A DNA stretch of 64,000 nt from Mobiluncus massiliensis. GTDB taxonomy: Bacteria; Actinomycetota; Actinomycetes; Actinomycetales; Actinomycetaceae. The translations under genes and the position numbers were made by a program. This document shows, piece after piece, positions 53,558 to 63,745 of this stretch. The notes beneath the pieces are model-generated. The model was not told where the DNA came from and did not search any database. It worked only from the letters and a program-made list of their open reading frames with translations. Numbering within the stretch: position 1 is the stretch's first letter; each line of letters opens with the position of its first letter. The stretch is from the NCBI RefSeq assembly GCF_949769255.1, contig NZ_OX458329.1:1426001-1490000 (forward strand), given 5' to 3'.

Positions 53558-55090
53558 TCAATCCTCTTGCATCGGGGTAATGTCCAAAATGGGGTCTAAC
53601 CGTTTGGAACGCCCCACTATCCGGGCCCATTCTTCGGGGTCTGAAACTCCCGGCAGGTCTTGGTGAGCTGCAGTTTCATTCCGAATCGCGGCCAGCAGGT
53701 GTTCGAGACGAATACCCGGCTCGCCGCGAAGCGCTTGTTGAACCGCCCGCGCCTTAGCTTTTTCGACAATCGAAGCCAGCATCGCTCCCGAAACCAGGTC
53801 AGAGAGATACCAGGTCTCTTCCTTGCCGGATTTACGAGTCACCCGCAGGATGGCTGTAGCCGCATCGCGAGTAAAGACCTTGTCGATGACCTCATCACGC
53901 AAGGCAGCGGTGTTTACTCCCGGCGCATAGGGCAGGTCCTCACGCAGATATTTTCCGAGAATCTCGGTGCAAGCCGCTTTATTGGGCCGCGGGATGCGAA
54001 TATGCATGTCGAGACGCCCGGGCCGGACAATCGCCGGATCGATGAGGTCCTCGCGGTTGGAAGCGCCGACTATGACCACGTTACGCAGCTCCTCGACCCC
54101 ATCAATCTCCGCGAGGAGTTGCGGAACTACGGTTGTCTCGACGTCACTCGAGACGCCCGTGCCGCGAGTCCTAAATAGGGCCTCCATCTCATCGAAAAAG
54201 ACGATGACCGGAACCCCGTTCGCGGATTTTTCGCGGGCGCGGGAAAACACGGCACGCACACGCCGCTCGGTTTCCCCCACGTACTTATCCAGCAGTTCAG
54301 GACCTTTAATATTGAGGAAGTGGGCTTTCTTGCCGAGCATCTCGCTCAGCGAGGTGGCGATTGCCTTGGCAATCATGGTCTTACCGACGCCCGGCGGGCC
54401 GTAGAGCAAAATGCCCTTGGGGGGCCGCAGCTGATAGCTTTCGTAAAGCTCGGGGTGGGTCATTGGCAGTTCTATGGTTTCCCGAATCAGCGTTAAGACG
54501 GATTCGAGTCCCCCAATCTGATCCCAGTTCACGCCCGGATTGTCGTCCAGTTCCAGACCCTCAATCTCAGGTCGCGCCAGATATTCCTGAGCAAGCCCCG
54601 AGTGCAAATCCACCAGCAACGTGTCGCCGGGGCGTATCCGAGTGCCGTGGAGCCGGTCACTCAGTCGCAGCAAACGAACGCTATCGTTGTTTACCGTGAC
54701 GAGGATGCGGTCTGTATCCACGTGTTCCAAGACGACCGCGCTCACGCCGGTATCGGCGGCGGATTCCTTCCCGATGCCAACCATTTTGTCGTTCAGTAGC
54801 ACGGTGTCCCCAAGTTGGAGTCTCCCCCACGCAATCGTGTCGCCGATAGTGACACGAAAGCGACGTCCCATGACGGAAACATCCACGAGACGTTGTTCCG
54901 AATCGACAAGTTTCACGACAGTCCCGTGAGTAAGGGGCGGCTCCTGTAGCCGCTGAATCTCTTTGCGCAGATTCTTCAACTCACTTTGAGCCTGTGTCAG
55001 CGCAGAAGACAGCAACGTGTTCTGGTTTTCCAAGCGCTGCGGCTCGCTGGTCTGCCCGCTCGGATTACTCGAAACATGGCTATCCGACAT
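53558..55090 (-). CDS. arc: ARC/Mpa-type AAA ATPase of the pupylation system
   Basis: Proteasomal ATPase homologue, 510 residues. The N-terminal coiled coil (about 20-50, LENQNTLLSSALTQAQSELK) captures Pup. Two OB folds (about 55-170) follow, then the AAA module with Walker A GPPGVGKT (231-238) and Walker B VIVFFDEMEALFRTRG. Mycobacterial Mpa ends in a GQYL motif that docks on the 20S core. This one ends DITPMQED, with no such motif. The start ATG at 55090 follows GGAGG; a GTG at 55096 falls within that site. First gene of arc-dop-pup-pafA. Confidence 0.95.
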   Translation of the reverse strand: MSDSHVSSNPSGQTSEPQRLENQNTLLSSALTQAQSELKNLRKEIQRLQEPPLTHGTVVKLVDSEQRLVDVSVMGRRFRVTIGDTIAWGRLQLGDTVLLNDKMVGIGKESAADTGVSAVVLEHVDTDRILVTVNNDSVRLLRLSDRLHGTRIRPGDTLLVDLHSGLAQEYLARPEIEGLELDDNPGVNWDQIGGLESVLTLIRETIELPMTHPELYESYQLRPPKGILLYGPPGVGKTMIAKAIATSLSEMLGKKAHFLNIKGPELLDKYVGETERRVRAVFSRAREKSANGVPVIVFFDEMEALFRTRGTGVSSDVETTVVPQLLAEIDGVEELRNVVIVGASNREDLIDPAIVRPGRLDMHIRIPRPNKAACTEILGKYLREDLPYAPGVNTAALRDEVIDKVFTRDAATAILRVTRKSGKEETWYLSDLVSGAMLASIVEKAKARAVQQALRGEPGIRLEHLLAAIRNETAAHQDLPGVSDPEEWARIVGRSKRLDPILDITPMQED

Positions 55091-55334
55091 GGTCACCTCC
55101 TAGCTGAACCAGTACATAATGACGAGACATCAGCGTCCCTCCTCAAACTCGGGAGATGAGGTCTCCCAGCAAGGAAACACCTCCGCCACGTGAAAGCGGA
55201 CGGAGATGCCTCCTGGTCTCTGTCAAGTTATAGGGGATTATTCCGTGTTCATCCGTAACTGTTTTGTCACGGGTTGCTTTCGCGGCTCGCAACATCACAA
55301 TAACGATGAGGCGAAGCGGAGCAGAGCCTATCCA

Positions 55335-56648
55335 TCACTTCAGCTCTTTATCCTTGTATTCCTTCGCGAAGACCATACAGATGAGGGCAAAGGCCGCTAC
55401 AACACACATATAGTATGCTGGCGAGATGGAATTTCCGGTCGTCTTTATCAGCAGGGTGGAGATGAAACCAACCGTGCCACCAAAAATCGTATTGGCCAGA
55501 TTGAAAGAAATGGCAAAACCGCTGTATCTCACTTCCGTAGGGAGAGTCTCAGAGAGGAAGGATGAGAGAGTCCCATCATTAAGCGTGAGGCAATAAGCCA
55601 GAATTAGCTCAATAATCAGAATAACAGCAAATTTACCAGTATTGAGAATATGGAAAGCCGGCACGGTCAGCATTATGAAGGACACCGAGGCCGCAATCAT
55701 CAGTTTCTTTCGCCCAAAGCTGTCCGATAGTTTCCCTGATGAGAATATCATCAGCACATAGGCAATCAACGTGATATTGGTGATGACGTTGCTCTCGACC
55801 GGACCGAGCTTCACCTCGGTTTCAATGTAAACGGGCAGATACGTGAACACCATGTAGAACCCGATGGCATTGAGAGAGGAAACCCCGAAACAAATCAGCG
55901 TCTCTTTGAGGTGCTTGGTGAACAGCAGACGCAGCGGAGAAGACATCTGTTTGCCGGATTCCTTGAGATTATCTAGCATCCGCATATATACATCGGAATC
56001 CTCCAGTCGCAGCCGCAGAGCCAGCACCACTACCCCGAGCGGGAAAGCCAGCAGGAACGGAATCCGCCACCCTATAGACTGCATCATCTGCTCCGACATG
56101 GTCAGAGTCAGAATCGTCGCCAGGAAAGAACCGCACATGAGTCCGACAGCAGTAGATGCCGGAACCATTGAGCAATAGAAACCTCGACGATTCTTTGGGG
56201 CATATTCAGCGATAAAGATGGCCGCTCCGGCGTATTCACCAGACGCGGAGAACCCTTGGGTAAGCCGCAAGAGCAACAGCAACAGCGGTGCGGCTATACC
56301 AATGGTGGCGTAACTGGGAATCAATCCGATGAGACTGGTGGAACCAGTCATTACCAAGATTGAAGCCGTCAGGGACCACTTCCGTCCCTTCTTGTCACCC
56401 ATGTAACCCCAGAAGAATGCCCCTATGGGTCTTGCCAGGAAGGAGAGCGCAAAAACGGCGTAGGTCGCGAGGAGTTTAACGCTGGGATCTCCTTCCGGGA
56501 AGAATACCACCGCAATCACCGTGGCAAGGTATGAATAGGAACCGTAGTCCATCCATTCCGCAAAGTTCCCCAAGAAAGATGACGATAGCACACGGCGTAC
56601 GATGACATCGTCAGCTTCCATTTTTTCAGGTTGGTTGTTGTCTGTCAT
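55335..56648 (-). CDS. MFS transporter, metabolite:H+ symporter (MHS) family
   Basis: 437-residue, 12-TM symporter of the MHS branch, which includes ProP, KgtP and ShiA. The signatures are GYMGDKKGRKWSL after TM2, LRLTQGFSASGEYAGAAIFIAEYAPKNRRGFY around TM4-5 and SGKLSDSFGRKKLM between TM8 and TM9. The substrate may be a zwitterion or carboxylate (betaine, proline, oxoglutarate type). It lies downstream of the DMT transporter and amidinotransferase on the same strand, with a 65-bp gap, so it may be co-transcribed and move a guanidino compound or precursor. Confidence 0.88.
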   Translation of the reverse strand: MTDNNQPEKMEADDVIVRRVLSSSFLGNFAEWMDYGSYSYLATVIAVVFFPEGDPSVKLLATYAVFALSFLARPIGAFFWGYMGDKKGRKWSLTASILVMTGSTSLIGLIPSYATIGIAAPLLLLLLRLTQGFSASGEYAGAAIFIAEYAPKNRRGFYCSMVPASTAVGLMCGSFLATILTLTMSEQMMQSIGWRIPFLLAFPLGVVVLALRLRLEDSDVYMRMLDNLKESGKQMSSPLRLLFTKHLKETLICFGVSSLNAIGFYMVFTYLPVYIETEVKLGPVESNVITNITLIAYVLMIFSSGKLSDSFGRKKLMIAASVSFIMLTVPAFHILNTGKFAVILIIELILAYCLTLNDGTLSSFLSETLPTEVRYSGFAISFNLANTIFGGTVGFISTLLIKTTGNSISPAYYMCVVAAFALICMVFAKEYKDKELK

Positions 56649-56713
56649 ATCTATCCCTTACTGATTCCTGAACAAAATCCGAATCTGTAGGTATATTTAA
56701 GATTACTCAACAA

Positions 56714-57802
56714 CTAGGATGCGGTTGTTTCCAGAATTTCTTCTGGTTGCTCTGCGCCATCTACACGACTCTGTTTCCGGTTCTTCCGGCTCTCGCGCAG
56801 CATACTGATGCTCGGGTACATTCCTCCTCCTACTACCAGTATGAAGCCCAGAACCGTGTTAATGGTCAGAGCTTCCCCAAATACCAGCAAACCGGTGAAC
56901 AGGGCCACGGGAACCTCCCAGTAGGCGATGATGCCGTAATCCGCAGCCGGCAGGTTTCGTCCTGCCACTAACAGGAAGCCCAACGCGATAGGCCCGCAGA
57001 TAATCCACAGCAGCACCGCACCCACCCAGTTAAAGGGGGTCAGCTGCAAATCCAAAGACCAGCCGGGGACGTGGCCAATCGTGCCGATGAGGTGGAGCAT
57101 CAGCGCCAAACTGCCGGCAGCAACCGTAGCAGCAATAAAGTTCCATACACCACGGGCAGCCGTGTCCGCGTCTTTGCGGTAGCCATTAAAGAACATAGAT
57201 GAGCCATAGAAGATACCGGAAAGGAATCCAAATAGGTTGCCCACTCCGGCAAGCGGGAATTCGGGGGTTGAAGCCGACAAGTTAAAATCAACGAAGAACC
57301 CACTGTCACCAAAGCCAATGAGCTGGTTGCCGAACAACATCCCCGTAAACACCGCCACCAGACATATGTAGTGGACGAGAGTCATCGGTTCTTTACGGAA
57401 AATCCGTGCCAGCACAATGCAGACGACCGGTCCGATGTAGATGAGCAGCACCGCGTTGGCAACGGTGGTGAGCAGAGTCGAAGTCACGTAGCACCCCAGA
57501 GAAAGCCCAATCATGACCCCGCCCATGATGATAGCGGGGCTGACTTTCAGTTCTTTCCAAACCTTCACCTTTTTCGTCATTAACACCAAGCAAACGAAAA
57601 AGATGATGCCCATAGCCATACGTCCGGTTGCCATGAGAGCACCGACGCTATTGCCTGCGTTTAAGCCTTTAGTGCCATCGAACATATCTGTGCGCGTAGC
57701 CCACCGGCTGAACAGCGGGACCAGGCCCATGCCTGTGGCAGAAATAAACATGGCGATGGCGCCCCATTTGGTGTTCATTACATAATTATTTCCAGTACTC
57801 AT
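56714..57802 (-). CDS. EamA/DMT-family transporter
   Basis: About 362 residues with ten TM segments, drug/metabolite transporter superfamily. Two EamA-like halves are recognisable: N-terminal WGAIAMFISATGMGLVPLFSRWA and C-terminal ISYW-type segment NLPAADYGIIAYWEVPVALFTGLLVFGEALTINTVLGFILVVGG. The ATG at 57802 is preferred to the one at 57811. The C-terminus is polar and acidic. Such proteins export or import amino acids and related metabolites. The neighbouring amidinotransferase suggests a guanidino compound as cargo, but that is inferred only from position. Confidence 0.82.
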   Translation of the reverse strand: MSTGNNYVMNTKWGAIAMFISATGMGLVPLFSRWATRTDMFDGTKGLNAGNSVGALMATGRMAMGIIFFVCLVLMTKKVKVWKELKVSPAIIMGGVMIGLSLGCYVTSTLLTTVANAVLLIYIGPVVCIVLARIFRKEPMTLVHYICLVAVFTGMLFGNQLIGFGDSGFFVDFNLSASTPEFPLAGVGNLFGFLSGIFYGSSMFFNGYRKDADTAARGVWNFIAATVAAGSLALMLHLIGTIGHVPGWSLDLQLTPFNWVGAVLLWIICGPIALGFLLVAGRNLPAADYGIIAYWEVPVALFTGLLVFGEALTINTVLGFILVVGGGMYPSISMLRESRKNRKQSRVDGAEQPEEILETTAS

Positions 57803-57916
57803 TGCCCTCACGACCTTTGCGAATTTTTGACCCGTGACCCCTCTCCCTTGAGGGGGCTAAATAAATGTCTTGCTGTAGAAAAAGATTGGAATACGCTAAT
57901 TAGCGTTTATAGTCCC

Positions 57917-57951
57917 GCTGGGGCTGCGAAAGAACTTTCCGCAGCCCCAGC
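57917..57951 (-). terminator. Stem-loop between amidinotransferase and DMT transporter
   Basis: GCTGGGGCTGC (57917-57927) pairs perfectly with GCAGCCCCAGC (57941-57951). No T-run follows on the minus strand. It is 45 bp after the amidinotransferase stop and could be a partial terminator or mRNA-stabilising structure within the operon. Confidence 0.6.
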
Positions 57952-57995
57952 ATGAACTGTCATCGTGTTAATTCAGGATTGAAAACTAACTCGAG

Positions 57996-59123
57996 TTAGA
58001 CGAGAGTCGGATCAGCAACCTGATTCGGGAAGTAATCCTCGCAGGTGCCTTCGCGGTAGACGTCTGCGGTCGAGCAGTGCAGGCCGCCGCCGAACGGGTA
58101 AGCATCGCGGAACGGAACCGGAATCACGTTCATGCCGAGCTTGTCCATCTGCTCGAGCTGGTTGGTCTCGGAAGCCTCGACGATAACCGTCTTGTGATCC
58201 AGGACCAAGCAGTTCATGGACAACCACACGGAGGAGTAGCACAGAGGCGGCGGAGTGGTGTGAGCCGGCTGCGCTGCGTCCACAATCTGCCAATCGTTCG
58301 CTTCGAAGATCTTGCGCTGTTCTTCGGGCAGGCGGCGGTGCGGGTTGTTGATGATGAGGCCCGGACGCAGCGGCACGAAGGTCGCGTCGATGTGAATCGG
58401 GTAGGGGTCGCCGGGGAAGTTCACAGCGTGTACCCGGAAGTCGGGGTAGTAGCGCTTGAACCATTCCATAGCCTTGCGGTTGGTGGTCAAGCCATGCTGA
58501 ATGAACAGGTCCTTGCCCAGACGCATCACGTCAGCGGCGTCCCACAGGGGCTCAACTTCAGTGGTGACGAAGTCTTTAGCGGCGGTGCGCTCCAAGCGCT
58601 CCTCCAGAGAGATCCTCTCATCGTAGTAGTTGTGCTTGTAGGACTTATCGGTCAAACGAGGACGAGGAGCCTGGGTCCACTTGAACTCCGGATCTTCCTC
58701 GAAGTACTGGTTCATCAACGGCCAGTAAGCCAAGTACTCGAAGTAGCGGCAGCGGAAAGAGTTCGCGGCCGACATGATTTCGCTACCGATGGTCAGCAAG
58801 ATGTCGCGAGGCGGCATACAGGTCATCATGGAATCGTTGCGGAAATCCGGAGTACCAATGGCCTGGTTCCACTGCAGCGGCGTAGGACGGTCGACGATGA
58901 CACCGTGATCCTCCAGAATCTTCGCCAAGTTATCGAGCTGGGCATTGGCCTTCTCAACGGTTTCCAGCGGGCGCATACCCCACATACCGCGCATTTCGGA
59001 ATCAACAGGAACCTTTTCAGAGGTTGCCGGTTCCTCCGGGGGAATCATAGAGTTGTCGGCGCGTCCGACAATGACTCGCTTCAAAGGATCAAAATCGTTC
59101 CAAGAACTGACGATTTTCGCCAT
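57996..59123 (-). CDS. Amidinotransferase (AGAT/StrB type)
   Basis: 375 residues from the ATG at 59123, eight bases after AAGGAG. An in-frame extension to 59294 has no ribosome site. It belongs to the guanidino-group-modifying pentein enzymes. The catalytic triad seen in glycine amidinotransferase is present: Asp in LWDAADV (D195 or D198), H244 in PIHIDATFVPLRPG and Cys350 in GGGLHCSTADVYREGT. It would transfer an amidino group from arginine to an amine, releasing ornithine. The acceptor is unknown: glycine, an inosamine or another amine. Two transporters follow. Deiminase activity is less likely from the AGAT-like sequence. Confidence 0.88.
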   Translation of the reverse strand: MAKIVSSWNDFDPLKRVIVGRADNSMIPPEEPATSEKVPVDSEMRGMWGMRPLETVEKANAQLDNLAKILEDHGVIVDRPTPLQWNQAIGTPDFRNDSMMTCMPPRDILLTIGSEIMSAANSFRCRYFEYLAYWPLMNQYFEEDPEFKWTQAPRPRLTDKSYKHNYYDERISLEERLERTAAKDFVTTEVEPLWDAADVMRLGKDLFIQHGLTTNRKAMEWFKRYYPDFRVHAVNFPGDPYPIHIDATFVPLRPGLIINNPHRRLPEEQRKIFEANDWQIVDAAQPAHTTPPPLCYSSVWLSMNCLVLDHKTVIVEASETNQLEQMDKLGMNVIPVPFRDAYPFGGGLHCSTADVYREGTCEDYFPNQVADPTLV

Positions 59124-59188
59124 ATCAGTCTCCTTATAGTCTGATGCGCTACCTCGCACATCTGCTTGTTTATTGTTTCTGTGTTGTG

Positions 59189-59220
59189 CGGAGAACCGAC
59201 CATCTTTGGTCGGTTCTCCG
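59189..59220 (-). promoter_or_regulatory. 13-bp hairpin in the amidinotransferase leader
   Basis: CGGAGAACCGACC (59189-59201) pairs perfectly with 59208-59220 around a 6-base loop, 66 bp before the amidinotransferase ATG. There is no T-run on the minus strand. If the transcript starts beyond it, this is a leader structure that could attenuate or stabilise the mRNA. Confidence 0.55.
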
Positions 59221-59337
59221 TATCCATCCCGTGCTCCATTCACGGAATGCAAAGCCGGATTGCCAACTTTGGTATCTTCCCCACTAGGCTCCAATGGGGG
59301 GTTCTGCAGGGATGCCGAGGCATCTCTCCATCACCTG

Positions 59338-59374
59338 TTGGTACAAGTGTACAACCTTTTGGTACGAATGTACA
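59338..59374. promoter_or_regulatory. Two 16-bp operator-like repeats, 21 bp apart
   Basis: TTGGTACAAGTGTACA (59338-59353) and TTGGTACGAATGTACA (59359-59374) are direct repeats at a 21-bp interval (two helical turns). Each has a GTAC-N4-GTAC core that is palindromic, and the first is perfect as GTACA-AG-TGTAC. This suits cooperative binding of two dimers of a regulator, such as a GntR-type protein, at the amidinotransferase promoter. Confidence 0.6.
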
Positions 59375-59436
59375 GGTTTTTTTAGAAAGAACTTTTTAAT
59401 TCCTAAAATGCCTGATAAAAGGCGGTTTTTTGGAGT

Positions 59437-59470
59437 AAAAAACGTGGCGCCCCGGATTCCGAGGCGCCAC
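59437..59470 (-). terminator. Terminator of the sdhCAB operon
   Basis: On the minus strand an 8-bp stem (GTGGCGCC 59444-59451 with GGCGCCAC 59463-59470) and 11-base loop is followed by a six-T run (59437-59442). It lies 30 bp after the sdhB stop. Confidence 0.85.
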
Positions 59471-59499
59471 ATTCATCGGCTAATTTTACCGCGCTGGTT

Positions 59500-60245
59500 T
59501 TACCGACCCTTCAAGAAGGCCTTGCCCAGCTGACGGTTCAAGAACGCTATGCAATCCAGCGGGATTTGCTTCGGGCACGCAGCCGCGCACTCGCCGATAT
59601 TCTGGCAAGCGCCGAAGCCTTCCGCATCATGCTGGTTCAACATCGCCACCACACGCTCGTAGTTCTCGACCTTACCCTGCGGCAGCAAGCCCAGGTGAGT
59701 GACCTTGGCCGAAGTGAACAGCATCGCCGAACCATTCGGGCAGGCCGCCACGCAAGCGCCACAGCCGATGCAAACAGCAGCCTCGAAGGCACGGTCCGCA
59801 TTAGGCTTGGGAACCGGCACCGAGTGCGCCTCGGGAGCAGAACCCGTATTGACCGAGATGTAACCACCGGCTTGGATAATGTGATCCAGCGCTTCACGGC
59901 TGACCACCAAGTCGCGCAGAATCGGGAAAGCCCGCGAACGGTACGGCTCTACCGTAATCGTGTCGCCATCCTTGAAAGTGCGCATGTGCAACTGGCAGGT
60001 GGTGGTGCGGTTCTTGTGCGGGCCGTGGGGCACGCCGTTGATGACGATACCGCACATCCCGCAGATACCCTCACGACAGTCCGAATCGAAGGCAACTGGT
60101 TCCTCACCTTGAGCGAATAGCTGCTCGTTGAGAATATCCAGCATTTCCAAGAAGGAAGCATCCGGGGAAATGTCCGTGAGATGATATTCATGGAGCGCGC
60201 CCTTGTCGGACGGGCCCTTTTGACGCCAAACTCGTAATGTAATGT

Positions 60246-60249
<4 letters not shown>
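59500..60249 (-). CDS. sdhB: Succinate dehydrogenase/fumarate reductase iron-sulfur subunit
   Basis: About 249 residues from a GTG at 60249 (GGAG 7 bases upstream), which overlaps the sdhA stop. A longer frame to 60342 would lie inside sdhA. The [2Fe-2S] site is [20 protein letters not shown]. The two C-terminal cluster motifs are [17 protein letters not shown] and [16 protein letters not shown]. It passes electrons between the flavin of SdhA and the haem subunit SdhC. Last gene of sdhC-sdhA-sdhB. In a fermentative anaerobe it most likely works as fumarate reductase, but direction cannot be read from sequence. Confidence 0.94.
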
Positions 60250-62219
<1,970 letters not shown>

Positions 62220-62237
62220 TATCTTTCCTTACCTTCC

Positions 62238-63080
62238 CTACGCCAGCATCGGCATTCCGGCGAGAATAGCCACCGGCGGAGCCAGGAACATTGCGAACAC
62301 CAGCAGGCCAACCAGGCCCGAAATAATCTGAACTGCGTACTGGGTGTTGCGACGCAACCAGCCAATGGTTTGTAGTGCAGACCACACGCCGTGAGCGATG
62401 TGCAGGCACAGCGCCCCCACCGCGATGGCGTAAACCAGCACCATCCACCAATTCGAGAACGTCGTAAACATCATGGCGTAGGGATTGCCTTCCATTACGG
62501 AGATAATCCCCGGCCCAGCGGCGTCAACGACATTGCCCGCCGGATCCAGAAAGACCTGGTGGGAAGCGTAGGCGGCCGCATCGCCGACCTTGGCAAACTT
62601 CATGGTGAAGTGGGAGATGTGAAAAATCAGGAACAGCAACAGGATAATGCCGCCCCACCTGACGGTGCGTCCCGCGTAAGCAGTCGCTAGCGACTTCTTA
62701 ACCATGTAGCGAGAACCGCGCGCTAGTCCGGCGCGATGCCACAGGGCGATAGCGGAAATAATGTGCACCAGGGCGAAAACTATCAGCAAAACCCTGAGAA
62801 TCCACAACAGCCCTTCATAGGGCAGTATGGGCATGAGGAATGTGCGCAAATGCAGCGCATAATCGTTGTAAACGGTTGCCCCGAGGAACACCTTTAGGTT
62901 CCCGTAGGCATGCAAAATCACGAACCCCACAAAAAACACGCCAGTTATTGCCATGGCTTGTTTGATGATAACGGTGGTCTTGATTGCTTTGTTATCTGTA
63001 GTAAGTGTTGTATTGGCCACGAAGTCGAGCCTACAAGATTTTCTGAGCGCGACTTGGCTGAATTGGATTAGGGGTTTCAT
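62238..63080 (-). CDS. sdhC: Succinate dehydrogenase/fumarate reductase cytochrome b subunit
   Basis: Single membrane anchor of 280 residues with five TM helices, of the di-haem type in which one polypeptide replaces SdhC and SdhD. TM histidines for haem are visible in FVILHAYGNLKVFLG, LVHIISAIALWHRAG, FLIFHISHFTMKF and LCLHIAHGVWSALQ. The start is uncertain: ATG at 63080 (GGGGAAG upstream) or GTG at 63020 (VANTTLTTDNKA), the latter nearer the family's usual N-terminus. No sdhD gene follows. First gene of the operon. Confidence 0.88.
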   Translation of the reverse strand: MKPLIQFSQVALRKSCRLDFVANTTLTTDNKAIKTTVIIKQAMAITGVFFVGFVILHAYGNLKVFLGATVYNDYALHLRTFLMPILPYEGLLWILRVLLIVFALVHIISAIALWHRAGLARGSRYMVKKSLATAYAGRTVRWGGIILLLFLIFHISHFTMKFAKVGDAAAYASHQVFLDPAGNVVDAAGPGIISVMEGNPYAMMFTTFSNWWMVLVYAIAVGALCLHIAHGVWSALQTIGWLRRNTQYAVQIISGLVGLLVFAMFLAPPVAILAGMPMLA

Positions 63081-63207
63081 TTCACTTCCCCGGATAGGGG
63101 CTCGAACTGCGGATTTACCTGGTTACTCAGGCCGAAAGTCCCTATTTATCCCGAGGTGTGGGCTCGCGCGTGTCCAACGGGGTCATAATTTTTACGAAAC
63201 ATTGGAG

Positions 63208-63720
63208 TTAGAAAAACATTTTCACCATGATTAGGCCGTTCTCGGTCGGTTCTCGAAACCAGAATGGCAACCGCGCCCACATCTGGAAACCTTGACTCCC
63301 ATAGAGAGCTTGGGCTGCCGTGTTACTGGACCGGACCTCCAACACTGCTCCCGCATAGCCCCGGGCTCGTCCGCGGCGCAGGCCGTCTGTCAGCAGCTGC
63401 CTGGCGTAGCCTTTTCCCCGCCAAGCCGGTCGAGTCGCCAGTGAGAGAACCCGTATCAGCCTGTCCCCCCGAGCTGTGGAAGTAACCGCTTGGTCACGCT
63501 CAGCAGGAGGAAGGTCGCCGACAGGAATGCTCATTTCCCCAAAACCCCACACGGCCCACGCCACGAATTCCTCAGATTCGCTGAAACTCAATCGAAAGCT
63601 GATATCTGGCTGCGCCAGCAGGGACGCCAAGGATTCCCGGTCCCACGCGTCAGATGCGAAGCACTCCTGTTCGGCGCGTGCCAGGTCTGCCGCATCCTCA
63701 ATCGAACCGTCACGGATCAT
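63208..63720 (-). CDS. rimI: Ribosomal protein S18 alanine N-acetyltransferase (GNAT)
   Basis: 170-residue GNAT acetyltransferase. The acetyl-CoA P-loop segment is IRVLSLATRPAWRGKGYARQLL (R-x-x-G-x-G/A), followed by LEVRSSNTAAQALYGSQGF, the typical RimI ending. Placed 25 bp after the end of a tsaB-like gene, the common actinobacterial tsaB-rimI(-tsaD) order, which supports RimI over other GNATs. The 127 bp after it, before sdhC, shows no terminator. Confidence 0.85.
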   Translation of the reverse strand: MIRDGSIEDAADLARAEQECFASDAWDRESLASLLAQPDISFRLSFSESEEFVAWAVWGFGEMSIPVGDLPPAERDQAVTSTARGDRLIRVLSLATRPAWRGKGYARQLLTDGLRRGRARGYAGAVLEVRSSNTAAQALYGSQGFQMWARLPFWFREPTENGLIMVKMFF

Positions 63721-63745
63721 GGTTCACCAGTGAATTCAACGCTAG

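Larger units (their letters stand above)
59124..59499. other. 376-bp regulatory region between amidinotransferase and sdhB
   Basis: No gene is present. In order it holds a 13-bp perfect hairpin (59189-59220), a pair of spaced palindromes (59338-59374) and the sdh operon terminator (59437-59470), each listed separately. The amidinotransferase promoter must lie here. Confidence 0.7.

Noticed and set aside
53523-53630. Longer N-terminus for Dop
   Set aside because: It would overlap the ARC gene, lacks family similarity, and the ATG at 53522 has a near-perfect ribosome site.
63090-63130. Possible tRNA T-arm (TTCGA) on the minus strand upstream of sdhC
   Set aside because: The bases around TTCGA cannot form the T-stem, and no acceptor or anticodon arm could be drawn.
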